A DNA stretch of 11,246 bases from Flavobacterium sp. (GCA_003449615.1 DMHA01000210.1:1-11246); one strand, 5' to 3'. Shown: positions 1 to 7,236, numbered from the stretch's first letter. Notes: generated from the letters alone by a model not told the origin. Numbers and translations are program-made.

Positions 1-21
1 CGATGTCTTTTTGTTTTTCAT
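1..21 (-). CDS. Possible 5' end of a gene running off the left edge
   Basis: On the minus strand an ATG at 21-19 opens a frame that stays open to the window edge and reads MKNKKTS. A lysine-rich start like this is common in Flavobacterium exported or membrane proteins. An exact -7 element (TATTTTTG on the minus strand, 59-52) lies about 30 bases upstream, which would give a short leader. With only seven codons visible no product can be named, and the open frame could be chance. Confidence 0.3.
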
Positions 22-51
22 AATACCCTTAAAAAACCCAAGATATTATTC

Positions 52-59
52 CAAAAATA
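52..59 (-). promoter_or_regulatory. Possible Bacteroidota -7 element, minus strand
   Basis: Forward CAAAAATA reads TATTTTTG on the minus strand and fits TAnnTTTG. It is placed to transcribe the partial frame that starts at 21. No TTG -33 element is seen at the usual 17-23 base spacing. In such AT-rich DNA the octamer can arise by chance. A second exact match, TAAATTTG, sits on the plus strand at 62-69, but it is more than 200 bases from the next gene. Confidence 0.3.
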
Positions 60-295
60 ATTAAATTTGACCGTTTGGAAAAAACTTTGTCGTCTATCAA
101 AACTCCAAACAAGGAAAAAATAAGATTAAAATTTTTAATTTCATTACCATTATTAATTAAATGAAAAAACATTAAAAATGAATATTCTTAATGACGAATT
201 GCAGTATTTCTCTTTGTGTCAAATGGCAGAAGTCAGGAATCGTATTTTAGGTAGTATTATCATTTTAATCAAAACCAATTCTTAATAATATAAAA

Positions 296-964
296 ATGAA
301 ATTTAAAGGGCTTATTTTTGATTTAGATGGAACACTTGTCAATTCACTCGAAGATATTGCAGATGCTATGAATACGGTGCTTCAAAACCTTAACTACCCA
401 ACGCACAGTTACAAAAAATATCAATATTTTGTAGGCAGCGGTCTCCGGAATTTGGTCGGCAAATCCCTGCCTGAAAAGTATAACAACGAGACACAAATAG
501 AAAATTGCTACCAATTGATGTTCGAAGTCTATAGCGAAAATTGTACTAACCTAACCAAACCTTACAACGGAGTCATTTTATTACTAGATTATTTGATTAC
601 CCAAAATATAAAGCTTGCTGTGTTCTCTAATAAATCAGATGCACTGACCAAAAAAATTGTCGCTACACTATTTCCAGGTTACTTCAATGCTGTGGTGGGT
701 TTGAGTACCGAGGCACTCAAAAAGCCCAATCCTTTTGAAGCCCAATCAATTTGTAGAAGTTGGGGATTAGCCCCTGACGAAATACTATTCGTAGGAGATT
801 CTGAAATAGATATGCAAACGGCTACCAACGCCAATATGAATGCTGTAGGGGTTTTATGGGGCTATCGGTCTGAACAGGAACTTACTGATAATGGGGCAAA
901 ACATATTATAAAACATCCATCAGATTTAATTCACATTTTAAATAATGTAAAAGAATGGGATTAA
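296..964 (+). CDS. HAD-superfamily hydrolase, phosphoglycolate phosphatase-like
   Basis: The protein is 222 residues, the usual length for a subfamily IA HAD phosphatase, and is predicted cytoplasmic. All four HAD motifs are visible: FDLDGTLVNS at 8-17 (nucleophile D9, acid/base D11), the motif II serine S111 in AVFSNKSD, the motif III lysine at 142-143 in LKKPNP, and GDSEIDM at 167-173 with the Mg-binding acids D168 and D172. The helical cap lies between about residues 18 and 85. The sequence most resembles Gph and PpaX-type phosphatases, which act on 2-phosphoglycolate or small phosphorylated metabolites. HAD substrates cannot be assigned from motifs, so no gene symbol is given. The next gene follows closely on the same strand, so the two may be co-transcribed. 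Confidence 0.92.
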   Translation: MKFKGLIFDLDGTLVNSLEDIADAMNTVLQNLNYPTHSYKKYQYFVGSGLRNLVGKSLPEKYNNETQIENCYQLMFEVYSENCTNLTKPYNGVILLLDYLITQNIKLAVFSNKSDALTKKIVATLFPGYFNAVVGLSTEALKKPNPFEAQSICRSWGLAPDEILFVGDSEIDMQTATNANMNAVGVLWGYRSEQELTDNGAKHIIKHPSDLIHILNNVKEWD

Positions 965-1009
965 AGATGGGTCTTATTAAAAATGAAACTTTTATATAAA
1001 TTTACAGCC

Positions 1010-1528
1010 ATGACAAAACGAGACGAATTAGAAAATTTTCCTTTGTATCAGAAAGCGGAGCAGATTTACAAAATAACTCGGGGATTAATCGAAATTGTTC
1101 CTGCCGATAATGAATTTTTGCAAGAAACTACGGTTCGTTTTATGATGGAAGATGCGATGATAATCCCAGCAAAAATTGCTGGTGCTCAAGCAGTCGATTT
1201 GTATGATTTGAAAATGGAAAACGCCACCATAATTAGAAAAGCTGCCCGAGATCTATATGTTCACGCGGGTAGTTTGCGTTTCGATAAAGACATTCAGGAT
1301 AAAGATTATATCTATTTATTGCGGAATGAAATCGACGAGTTTCGTTTGCTTTTCATCGATTGGGTGGCTAGTTTCGATGTTTGGAGTTACATCAAAGACG
1401 ATTGGGGACTGTTCAATCCACCGGGCGTAAGTGCCCACGATAAAGACCCCGACGAAGATATTCCCTTTAATCCGGATGATTTTTTGAATTTTGATGATGA
1501 TGAAGACGACGACAACAAGGATGATTGA
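1010..1528 (+). CDS. Conserved hypothetical helical protein with acidic tail, four-helix-bundle-like
   Basis: This is a 172-residue protein counted from the ATG at 1010. An in-frame ATG at 983 would add MKLLYKFTA. The later start is preferred because MTKRDELENFPLYQKAEQI looks like the natural first helix, but the earlier one cannot be excluded. Residues 10-118 are almost entirely helical. The pattern (PLYQKAEQIYKI at 11-22, MEDAMIIPAKIAGAQ at 46-60, then two further helices) recalls the four-helix bundles of the 23S rRNA intervening-sequence protein and Avd family, where the second helix has a similar IPxxIAEG segment. That comparison is inference. Residues 144-172 are dominated by Asp and Glu, probably disordered. 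No 23S rRNA or reverse transcriptase is nearby. It lies 45 bases after the HAD gene on the same strand. Function is unknown. Confidence 0.8.
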   Translation: MTKRDELENFPLYQKAEQIYKITRGLIEIVPADNEFLQETTVRFMMEDAMIIPAKIAGAQAVDLYDLKMENATIIRKAARDLYVHAGSLRFDKDIQDKDYIYLLRNEIDEFRLLFIDWVASFDVWSYIKDDWGLFNPPGVSAHDKDPDEDIPFNPDDFLNFDDDEDDDNKDD

Positions 1529-1590
1529 TTATTAATTTCAAGTCCAAAATATTCTCAATACATTAGCATTGACCAAAATACTACTAAAAT

Positions 1591-2196
1591 ATGAACCCAA
1601 AAGATTTCTTCGCAGAAAAAGCAAATGATTACGATAATGAGCAGTCTAGAACTCAAAATGTGAGCACCATTGCCCAAACTATTTTAAGAGAAGTTTCATT
1701 TTCAAAAGAAATGAGTGTTATGGATTTTGGATCTGGAACAGGATTGTTGCTTTCAGAAATTACTCCATACATTGGCGAAATTACAGCGGTTGATATCTCA
1801 TCTTCAATGAATGCCGTTTTGAAATCTAAAATAGCAGATCTAAAATGTTCCGTTCAAATCGTTCAAATGGATTTAACAAAAGAAACATTAGATAGAAAAT
1901 TTGATGTTATAATTTCGTCTATGACCATTCACCACATTGAAGATACTTTGGCATTGTTCAAAAAATTTCATTCACTTCTGAAAGACAACGGAATCATTGC
2001 CATAGCTGATCTTGACACCGAAGATGGTTCTTTTCACACCGAAGATACTGGAGTTTTTCACTTCGGATTTGACCGTGAGAATTTTGTCGAAATGGTTAAA
2101 AATGCTGGATTCCAAAACATCAAAATTCAAAATGCGAGTACCATTGTTAAACCAACAAAAGATTATTCGGTATTTTTAATTACTGCTCAAAAATAA
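1591..2196 (+). CDS. Class I SAM-dependent methyltransferase
   Basis: The protein is 201 residues with a Rossmann-type methyltransferase fold. Motif I is VMDFGSGTG at 43-51, the SAM-binding glycine loop. The acidic end of strand beta-2 is AVDIS at 66-70, with D68 expected to bind the ribose hydroxyls. FDVIISSMTIHHI forms the strand-4 region and is typical of the UbiE/Methyltransf_11 group. The N-terminal stretch FFAEKANDYDNEQSR is also common in this group. A short C-terminal strand region ends the protein without an added substrate domain. The methyl acceptor cannot be read from the sequence. It starts 62 bases after the preceding gene. The best promoter candidate in that gap is an imperfect -7 match, TACATTAG at 1559-1566. 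Confidence 0.9.
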   Translation: MNPKDFFAEKANDYDNEQSRTQNVSTIAQTILREVSFSKEMSVMDFGSGTGLLLSEITPYIGEITAVDISSSMNAVLKSKIADLKCSVQIVQMDLTKETLDRKFDVIISSMTIHHIEDTLALFKKFHSLLKDNGIIAIADLDTEDGSFHTEDTGVFHFGFDRENFVEMVKNAGFQNIKIQNASTIVKPTKDYSVFLITAQK

Positions 2197-2275
2197 AATT
2201 CGCTACTTCTATCCACTACCAAATAGATTGCAATACTCTTTTACAACCCTATAAAGTCAAGTTTCTAACTTCGCT

Positions 2276-2313
2276 CGCCATAAATCTCTGTCCAGAAAGG
2301 CGTTTTTTTTTTT
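2276..2313 (+). terminator. Possible intrinsic terminator after the methyltransferase gene
   Basis: CGCC at 2276-2279 can pair with GGCG at 2299-2302, and an uninterrupted run of 11 T follows. The 19-base loop can hold only weak inner pairing (TCT with AGA). The T tract and GC clamp argue for a terminator, while the short stem argues against it. It sits about 80 bases past the methyltransferase stop and ahead of the small envelope-gene cluster, where a transcription stop would be expected. Confidence 0.35.
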
Positions 2314-2426
2314 AATCTGTGAATCTTGAAACTTTTTATTAAAGTATTATAAAACAATTCGCTACACACAACCCGACCTTTACATCGTGGAAAGTTTAGA
2401 AAAATTTTCTAGAAAAATCAATCTCA

Positions 2427-2546
2427 ATGAATAAAATATTCAAAGGATTAATAGCAGGTTATGGTGCCAACAAATTAGGTGGTGGCTGCTTTGGAACCAT
2501 CATCGTTTTTGTAATTATATGGCTACTATTGGGGCGATGCAGTTAA
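2427..2546 (+). CDS. 39-residue glycine-rich single-span membrane protein
   Basis: This short gene reads MNKIFKGLIAGYGANKLGGG, then CFGTIIVFVIIWLLLGRCS and a TAA stop. A basic N-terminus (K3, K6) precedes a glycine-rich stretch (GAGYGANKLGGG type, residues 7-20) and one hydrophobic helix at about 22-36, ending in RCS. That is a well-formed small inner-membrane protein with its N-terminus probably in the cytoplasm. It is the first of four same-strand small genes, 43 bases ahead of the YtxH gene, and a gap of 230 bases precedes it. Similar tiny proteins ahead of YtxH genes occur in flavobacteria as far as I recall. It is too short for firm homology reasoning, and its function is unknown. Confidence 0.7.
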   Translation: MNKIFKGLIAGYGANKLGGGCFGTIIVFVIIWLLLGRCS

Positions 2547-2589
2547 AAAATAAAATTCAATACATTAACAATTAAATAAATTAAAAATT

Positions 2590-2877
2590 ATGAGCACAGG
2601 TAAAGTAGTATTAGGAACAGTGGCAGGACTTGCCATAGGAGGAATTTTGGGAATTTTATTTGCACCCGAAAAAGGGTCGGTAACCCGTCAGCAAATTTTA
2701 GATAAAGGAAACGATTATGCCGATGATTTAAAATCAAAATACAATGAATTTGCAGATTCCTTGGCAGAAAAAATTCAAAGTGGAAAAGATTTTGTACAAG
2801 AAATTGCCGCAAACGGAAAAGCAGAGTTTGACGAATTAAAAAAAATGGATCATTCAGAATCTAAATTCAAACTATAA
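2590..2877 (+). CDS. YtxH domain-containing protein
   Basis: The protein is 95 residues. The N-terminal glycine-rich membrane segment at about 5-24 (VVLGTVAGLAIGGILGILFA) is followed directly by PEKGSVTRQQI, the variant of the APxxGxxTR signature that marks YtxH proteins. Residues 37-86 form a charged amphipathic helix, probably coiled coil, and the C-terminus is lysine-rich. This family is small, membrane-anchored and often induced by general stress (Bacillus YtxH). It is similar in design to the ribosome-binding DUF883 protein YqjD of E. coli. The ATG lies in an A/T-rich context with no Shine-Dalgarno site, which is normal for Bacteroidota. The next gene begins 10 bases after the stop, so an operon is very likely. 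Confidence 0.88.
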   Translation: MSTGKVVLGTVAGLAIGGILGILFAPEKGSVTRQQILDKGNDYADDLKSKYNEFADSLAEKIQSGKDFVQEIAANGKAEFDELKKMDHSESKFKL

Positions 2878-2887
2878 AAAATAAATC

Positions 2888-3241
2888 ATGACTGACAATA
2901 CAACACCCATAGCAGCACTTTTTGAACGGGCGGAAAATTACAGCAAAACAACTCTAAAATTGTTAGAGCTAAACGCCATTGATAAATCGGCCGATGTAAT
3001 TTCATCTCTCTTTTCAAGACTTATAGTTATTATGACAGTTGTATTGTCAATCTTAATTATTAATATCGGGATAGCCTTGTGGATAGGAAAATGGCTTGGC
3101 GATACATTTTACGGCTTTTTTGTAATTGGCGGTTTTTATTTGGTTCTTGCAATTCTTCTTCAAGTATTCCGTAATAATTGGTTAAAATTTCCTGTCAGTA
3201 ATTCTATTATTAAACATTTGATGAAACCAAAAAAAACATGA
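2888..3241 (+). CDS. Holin-X/YqjE-like two-helix membrane protein
   Basis: The protein is 117 residues. An amphipathic N-terminal helix (about 5-40) precedes two hydrophobic segments at about 43-66 and 74-95, joined by a short turn containing GKWLGDTFYG, and a basic tail ends in KPKKT. This is the layout of the 'phage holin family'/Actinobacterial holin-X proteins, which include E. coli YqjE. Despite that family name such genes are usually chromosomal and not lytic, and nothing phage-like lies nearby. The neighbours support an envelope or stress role: a YtxH gene lies 10 bases upstream, and its stop overlaps the start of the next gene in an ATGA arrangement. The molecular activity is unknown. 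Confidence 0.8.
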   Translation: MTDNTTPIAALFERAENYSKTTLKLLELNAIDKSADVISSLFSRLIVIMTVVLSILIINIGIALWIGKWLGDTFYGFFVIGGFYLVLAILLQVFRNNWLKFPVSNSIIKHLMKPKKT

Positions 3242-3639
3242 AAAACAAGAACGCAACCGACACTTTAAATGAAATGATTATTGTTCAAAAGATGATTTAT
3301 GACAATGATTTGGAACAACTCAAGTTGCAATTTGAAGTTGCCTACGAAAGTGTAAAACCCATTAACTTCGTCAAAAATTTATTTCGTGAAGTAACTGTTT
3401 CTCCAGAAATAAAAAATAATTTGCTAAGCAATATAATTGGCTTTGGCACAGGATTGATTTCAAAAAAACTTTTGTTAGGATTTACTCACAATCCAATCAA
3501 AAAAGTATTGGGAACACTGTTTGAATTTGCAGTTGCCAATTCGGTTTCCAAACATTCCGATGGCATTAAAGCAATTGGAGGAAATCTCTTCAAACGTTTT
3601 TTCAATAAAAACAAAACAAATAAAAACTTACTTTCATAA
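3238..3639 (+). CDS. Conserved hypothetical basic protein, last gene of the YtxH cluster
   Basis: The protein is 133 residues. Its ATG overlaps the stop of the preceding gene (ATGA), so translation is probably coupled. Residues 5-50 form a charged helix. Residues 55-100 are moderately hydrophobic with several glycines (LLSNIIGFGTGLISKKLLLG) and might associate with the membrane, though no segment is a convincing span. The C-terminal third is very basic (KRFFNKNKTNKN). In size, charge and position it corresponds to the third gene of E. coli yqjD-yqjE-yqjK, but I see no clear sequence match to YqjK. No family name can be given with confidence. Confidence 0.78.
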   Translation: MKNKNATDTLNEMIIVQKMIYDNDLEQLKLQFEVAYESVKPINFVKNLFREVTVSPEIKNNLLSNIIGFGTGLISKKLLLGFTHNPIKKVLGTLFEFAVANSVSKHSDGIKAIGGNLFKRFFNKNKTNKNLLS

Positions 3640-3771
3640 TTCGTTTCATCGACAATTTTTAGATATAGAAGTGATTTTATGTTTATAAAATTCTAGAACT
3701 CCCAAATTTCCCTGACTCTTTGTATTAATTTACTATTGAAAAATTTATATCCAAATTCAACCAAAAAATAG

Positions 3772-3779
3772 TATTTTCG
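3772..3779 (+). promoter_or_regulatory. Near-consensus -7 element upstream of the DUF808 gene
   Basis: TATTTTCG differs from TAnnTTTG at one position. It would place transcription start near 3786, leaving about 70 bases of leader before the ATG at 3857. A TTG at 3736-3738 lies 33 bases away, farther than the usual -33 spacing. Confidence 0.4.
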
Positions 3780-3856
3780 CAACAATAAATAATCAAAACT
3801 TGCCGTAGCAATTTTGGGAATCAAAACCAAGATTAGGCAGTTTCTAAAACAATATT

Positions 3857-4723
3857 ATGGGCTCAGGTTTTTTCGCACTATTGGATGATATTGCAGCAAT
3901 TATGGACGATGTTGCTGTAATGAGTAAAATTGCAACCAAAAAAACAGCTGGAATTTTGGGCGATGATTTGGCTGTTAATGCCGAAAAAGCTTCGGGTTTT
4001 ATTTCCTCAAGAGAACTTCCCGTTTTGTGGGCAATCGCAAAAGGTTCTTTCCTCAATAAATTGATTATTCTTCCCATAGCCTTTTTGTTGAGTGCATTTT
4101 TGCCTTTGGCAATTATAATCATTTTAATACTTGGTGGACTTTTTTTAGCTTATGAAGGAGCCGAAAAAATATTCGAATATTTCTTTCCCCACAAGCATAA
4201 ATCAATTGAAATTAAAGTACAAGATTTTACCGAAGCCGAAATTTTAGCCATTGAAAAAGACAAAATAAAATCGGCCATAGTAACCGATTTTATTCTTTCT
4301 GTCGAAATTGTAATCATTGCATTAGGCACCGTAATTGGCAAACCCATTAGCTCTCAAATTGCTGTTGTTTCGATTGTAGCAATAATAGCAACTGTTGGTG
4401 TTTATGGCATTGTGGCACTCATTGTGAGAATGGATGAGCTGGGTTTCAAACTTATTGCGTTGAGTTCCAAGGAACGAAGTTTGTCAAAAACAATAGGAAA
4501 TATTTTGGTACAGGCTTTGCCCAAAGTCATCAAAAGTTTAGCAGTTATTGGGACAATCGCCTTAATTTTAGTAGCTGGTGGTATTTTTGTACATAACATT
4601 GATTTCCTTCATCATTTATTTCCACAGTTGCCTTCCATTTTGAAAGAATTTTGCATTGGACTCATCATTGGATTATTGGTTTTAGGAATAGTAAACGTAT
4701 TCAAAAAGATTTTTAAGCTATAA
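3857..4723 (+). CDS. yedI: DUF808 family inner-membrane protein (YedI-like)
   Basis: The protein is 288 residues, close to the roughly 305 of E. coli YedI. The diagnostic DUF808 opening is present: FFALLDDIAAIMDDVAVMSK at 5-24, then KKTAGILGDDLAVNAEKASG at 28-47, then SRELPVLWAIAKGS. About six hydrophobic segments follow, including the strongly hydrophobic stretch at 70-99, pairs around 142-190, and two near 223-285. Between them is a cytoplasmic-looking loop (HKHKSIEIKVQDFTEAEILA). The family is widespread and believed to be a transporter or membrane structural protein, but its substrate is not established. A 217-base gap and a likely promoter separate it from the YtxH cluster, so it is probably transcribed separately. 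Symbol assigned by family similarity. Confidence 0.92.
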   Translation: MGSGFFALLDDIAAIMDDVAVMSKIATKKTAGILGDDLAVNAEKASGFISSRELPVLWAIAKGSFLNKLIILPIAFLLSAFLPLAIIIILILGGLFLAYEGAEKIFEYFFPHKHKSIEIKVQDFTEAEILAIEKDKIKSAIVTDFILSVEIVIIALGTVIGKPISSQIAVVSIVAIIATVGVYGIVALIVRMDELGFKLIALSSKERSLSKTIGNILVQALPKVIKSLAVIGTIALILVAGGIFVHNIDFLHHLFPQLPSILKEFCIGLIIGLLVLGIVNVFKKIFKL

Positions 4724-4844
4724 TAATAAGATTTTTTTTCTAACTCCTTCTCTTTGCTAAATTAGTAAGTCTATTTTACTATTAAATTTAGGTTAATCTT
4801 ACAAACGATATTGTAAAAAAATATAAAGTAGAACTATTTTGATA

Positions 4845-4852
4845 TATCTTTG
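4845..4852 (+). promoter_or_regulatory. -7 element upstream of the pyruvate kinase gene
   Basis: TATCTTTG matches TAnnTTTG exactly. Transcription would start near 4859 and give a leader of about 50 bases. The nearest TTG upstream (4811-4813) is 31 bases away, so no good -33 element is seen. The leader contains a ten-codon open frame (4873-4905) that ends four bases before the pyruvate kinase ATG. Confidence 0.5.
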
Positions 4853-4909
4853 TATAAATCGAAATAGAATAAATGCACAATCTTTTGAAAAAAGTAAAAA
4901 CTTGACTTT

Positions 4910-6469
4910 ATGAAAATTGAAAAATTATGTGATGAATTAAACACAATTTTACAATCTATAATTGACAATGAATCAAAAATAGATTTAACAATCTTGAATA
5001 TTCACACAGATTACAGATTAAGTGCCAAAAATTTATGTAGATACTTAATTCTTAGGAGTTTTGATTTAACAAAATATCACGCCAATTTATCCGATTATGG
5101 TGTGTCTTCCCTAGGCACTTCCGAAGGTTATGTTTACAGTAATCTTTATAGTGTAGTTCGAAATTTAAAATTAATTCAAGGCCTTCCTATCGACGAGAAA
5201 TCGAATATCGAAATCATAGGATACGAAAGAAGTAAAGAATTAATAAAGAAAAATGCCAATCATTTATTTAATGAAGGAAGCCGAAATCAATTTACCGAGA
5301 TAATGGTTACACTCCCTAACGAAGCGGCAGAAGATAAATCGATTATAGAACAAATGGTGGAGAGTGGAATGGAAATTGCGAGAATCAATTTAAGCCACGG
5401 AGATATTGCAATGTGGACCAAAATGGTTCAATTTATCAATGAGATAAAAATGGAAACCCAGTATAAATTAAAAATTTATATGGATTTATCGGGGCCAAAA
5501 TTAAGAACTTCACAAATACAAATTAAAGAAAAAAAAGGAAAAAAGGGAAAATTTAAGACTGGAATTCCTATACGAGTTGGCGAACATATTATCTTAACAA
5601 AAAGAGTAACCTTAGGAAAAAAATCAAAATATAATAAGAAAGGTAAACAAGTTTCAAAAGCTGAAATAGGCGTTTTATTACCTGAAATAATAGATGATGT
5701 CAAAATTAATGATGAAGTACTTTTTGATGATGGAATGATAAAATCAATAGTCATTTCTAAAACAGATGAAGACGTTGAACTATTAATAACTCACTGTTAT
5801 AAACCAAAATTATCCTCTCAAAAAGGCATCAACCTTCCTGACACAAAATTGAACTTACCTGCTTTAACAGAAAAGGATATTGAAAACTTACCATTTGTTT
5901 GTAAAAATGCTGATATTGTCGGCTATTCATTTGTAAGAACGGGAAGTGATGTTCAGTATTTATACGAACAATTAAACCTGAATAATGCAAAAGATATAGG
6001 CATAGTCTTTAAAATCGAAAACAAAGAGGCATTCGAAAACTTACCTTTTATCCTACTCGAAGGAATGAAAAGAGATAAAATTGGTGTTATGATTGCCCGA
6101 GGTGATTTGGCCGTTGAAATAGGTTTTGAAAGAAGTTCAGAAGTTCAAAATGAAATACTTTGGTTTTGCGAGGCGGCACATATTCCAGTTATTTGGGCTA
6201 CGCAAGTCCTAGAAAATTTAGCAAAAACGGGAATTCCAACAAGGGCTGAAATTAGTGATGTTGTGCAAGGCATGCAAGCCGAATGTATTATGCTCAATAA
6301 AGGTCCTTACATTAACGATGCTATTAAAATGCTCAAAAATATATTAATTAGAATGGAAGCACATTCCTTCAAAAAAAAGAATTCTCTTAGATCCCTAAAT
6401 ATTGCCAAAAACGCTGTAAATCTTATTATTGGCGATTTAGATCAATCAAATTTAAAAACTAAAATGTAG
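4910..6469 (+). CDS. Atypical pyruvate kinase with extra N-terminal domain and no C-terminal domain
   Basis: The protein has 519 residues. Residues 1-125 are an extra helical domain containing LSAKNLCRYLILRS and YGVSSLGTSEGYV, typical of an atypical pyruvate kinase subgroup. The catalytic barrel then shows ARINLSHG (157-164), DLSGPKLRT (192-200), a lysine-rich inserted B domain (about 205-300), GINLPDTKL (306-314), FKIENKEAF with catalytic Lys K368, MIARGDLAVE (394-403), WATQVLE (429-435) and PTRAEISD (443-450). The canonical MLSGET segment is replaced by MLNKGP (461-466). The polypeptide stops soon after, so the allosteric C-terminal domain is absent. The active-site residues argue for phosphoenolpyruvate/ADP chemistry. 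Lack of the regulatory domain and the altered SGET suggest different regulation or a side role beside a standard Pyk. It appears monocistronic. Confidence 0.88.
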   Translation: MKIEKLCDELNTILQSIIDNESKIDLTILNIHTDYRLSAKNLCRYLILRSFDLTKYHANLSDYGVSSLGTSEGYVYSNLYSVVRNLKLIQGLPIDEKSNIEIIGYERSKELIKKNANHLFNEGSRNQFTEIMVTLPNEAAEDKSIIEQMVESGMEIARINLSHGDIAMWTKMVQFINEIKMETQYKLKIYMDLSGPKLRTSQIQIKEKKGKKGKFKTGIPIRVGEHIILTKRVTLGKKSKYNKKGKQVSKAEIGVLLPEIIDDVKINDEVLFDDGMIKSIVISKTDEDVELLITHCYKPKLSSQKGINLPDTKLNLPALTEKDIENLPFVCKNADIVGYSFVRTGSDVQYLYEQLNLNNAKDIGIVFKIENKEAFENLPFILLEGMKRDKIGVMIARGDLAVEIGFERSSEVQNEILWFCEAAHIPVIWATQVLENLAKTGIPTRAEISDVVQGMQAECIMLNKGPYINDAIKMLKNILIRMEAHSFKKKNSLRSLNIAKNAVNLIIGDLDQSNLKTKM

Positions 6470-6667
6470 CTGTTTTTTTTTAAATTATAGCCTCTATAAC
6501 TTATATTTTCAAACTATAAACTAAAATTACTTTTAAAAATAATTTTAATAATCCCAACTTACAGCATAACTATTAGATAGTTTCTCAAATCAAAGACTAT
6601 TGTATAAAGACTGAAATTTCTTGTTTTTCGCACAATTCAAAACAACACAATGACATAATTATTTCAT

Positions 6668-6675
6668 TATCTTTG
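6668..6675 (+). promoter_or_regulatory. -7 element upstream of the DUF4199 gene
   Basis: TATCTTTG matches TAnnTTTG exactly and is identical to the element ahead of the pyruvate kinase gene. Transcription would start near 6682, about 19 bases before the ATG, a short leader typical of flavobacteria. No -33 TTG is seen at normal spacing. Confidence 0.55.
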
Positions 6676-6700
6676 AATTACAAACCAAAAAATTATAATT

Positions 6701-7195
6701 ATGAAAAACATCATCCTTAAAAACGGAATTTTTGGCGGAATAATCGTAAGTATTGTTATGATTTCGATGACCCTTTATATGAAAACTAATCCCGATAGTG
6801 AACCTAGCCCAATCATTGGTTTTGGCAGTATGCTTCTTGCTTTTATCTTTGTAATTCTTGGGATAAAACAAGAGCGTGAAACTAATAGAGGCGTAATTAC
6901 TTTTGGAAAAGCATTCCTAACTGGCTTGAGTATTTCATTAGTAATTTCAACCATTTATGTTATTGTTTGGCTCATTGTTTACTATAATTTTTTTCCAAAC
7001 TTTATGGAACAATACAGTGAAATGGTGCTGAAAAACACGAATCCTGAAGAACTTGTAGCAAAAACTGCCGAAATGAATCAAATGAAGGAATGGTACAAAA
7101 ACCCAATAATGATAATTTTACTCACTCTTATGGAAATTTTACCAATTGGGATTGTCGTTTCATTGATTGGAGCATTAATTTTAAAGAAAAAATAG
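6701..7195 (+). CDS. DUF4199 domain-containing membrane protein
   Basis: The protein is 164 residues with four predicted membrane segments at about 9-27, 38-55, 72-97 and 135-160. The loop after the second segment, GIKQERETNRGVITFGKAF, carries the characteristic DUF4199 pattern (IK..R....G.I.FGKAF..G). A soluble, charged loop of about 35 residues (100-134, rich in Glu, Met and Lys) separates segments three and four. The protein ends in LKKK. The family is almost confined to Bacteroidota, lies in the inner membrane and has no established function. The gene has its own promoter and ends 59 bases before the amidase ATG, with a separate promoter in that gap. Confidence 0.9.
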   Translation: MKNIILKNGIFGGIIVSIVMISMTLYMKTNPDSEPSPIIGFGSMLLAFIFVILGIKQERETNRGVITFGKAFLTGLSISLVISTIYVIVWLIVYYNFFPNFMEQYSEMVLKNTNPEELVAKTAEMNQMKEWYKNPIMIILLTLMEILPIGIVVSLIGALILKKK

Positions 7196-7228
7196 CCTCT
7201 TTTTCAAAGTTAAAAAGGGATAAATAAC

Positions 7229-7236
7229 TATTTTTG
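7229..7236 (+). promoter_or_regulatory. -7 element that decides the start of the amidase gene
   Basis: TATTTTTG fits TAnnTTTG and is followed by C, as often seen. The last three bases are an in-frame TTG that could be mistaken for a start codon seven codons upstream of the ATG. As a promoter element it cannot be in the mRNA, so translation starts at the ATG at 7255, leaving a leader of about 12 bases. Confidence 0.6.

Noticed and set aside
178..285. Plus-strand open frame of 35 codons (MNILNDELQYFSLCQMAEV...) ahead of the HAD gene
   Set aside because: It has no recognisable family, no nearby promoter element and unremarkable composition. Chance open frames of this length are common in such DNA, so I do not call it a gene.
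1010..1528. Diversity-generating retroelement accessory protein (Avd)
   Set aside because: There is no reverse transcriptase, template repeat or variable repeat in the window. Only a loose fold-level resemblance remains.
2326..2353. TTGAAA and TATAAA separated by 16 bases as a sigma-70-type promoter for the small envelope cluster
   Set aside because: The main sigma factor of Bacteroidota uses TTG/TAnnTTTG instead of this form, and in AT-rich DNA the match is weak evidence. No better promoter was found in 2197-2426.
2888..3241. Holin-like protein as a sign of a prophage
   Set aside because: The holin-X/YqjE group is common on chromosomes beside YtxH or YqjD-like genes, and no phage structural, lysis or integrase gene is present.
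6473..6481. T-run after the pyruvate kinase stop as a terminator
   Set aside because: Nine T follow the stop, but no stem with GC pairs precedes them. The only nearby inverted repeat (6523-6529 with 6540-6546) is pure AT.
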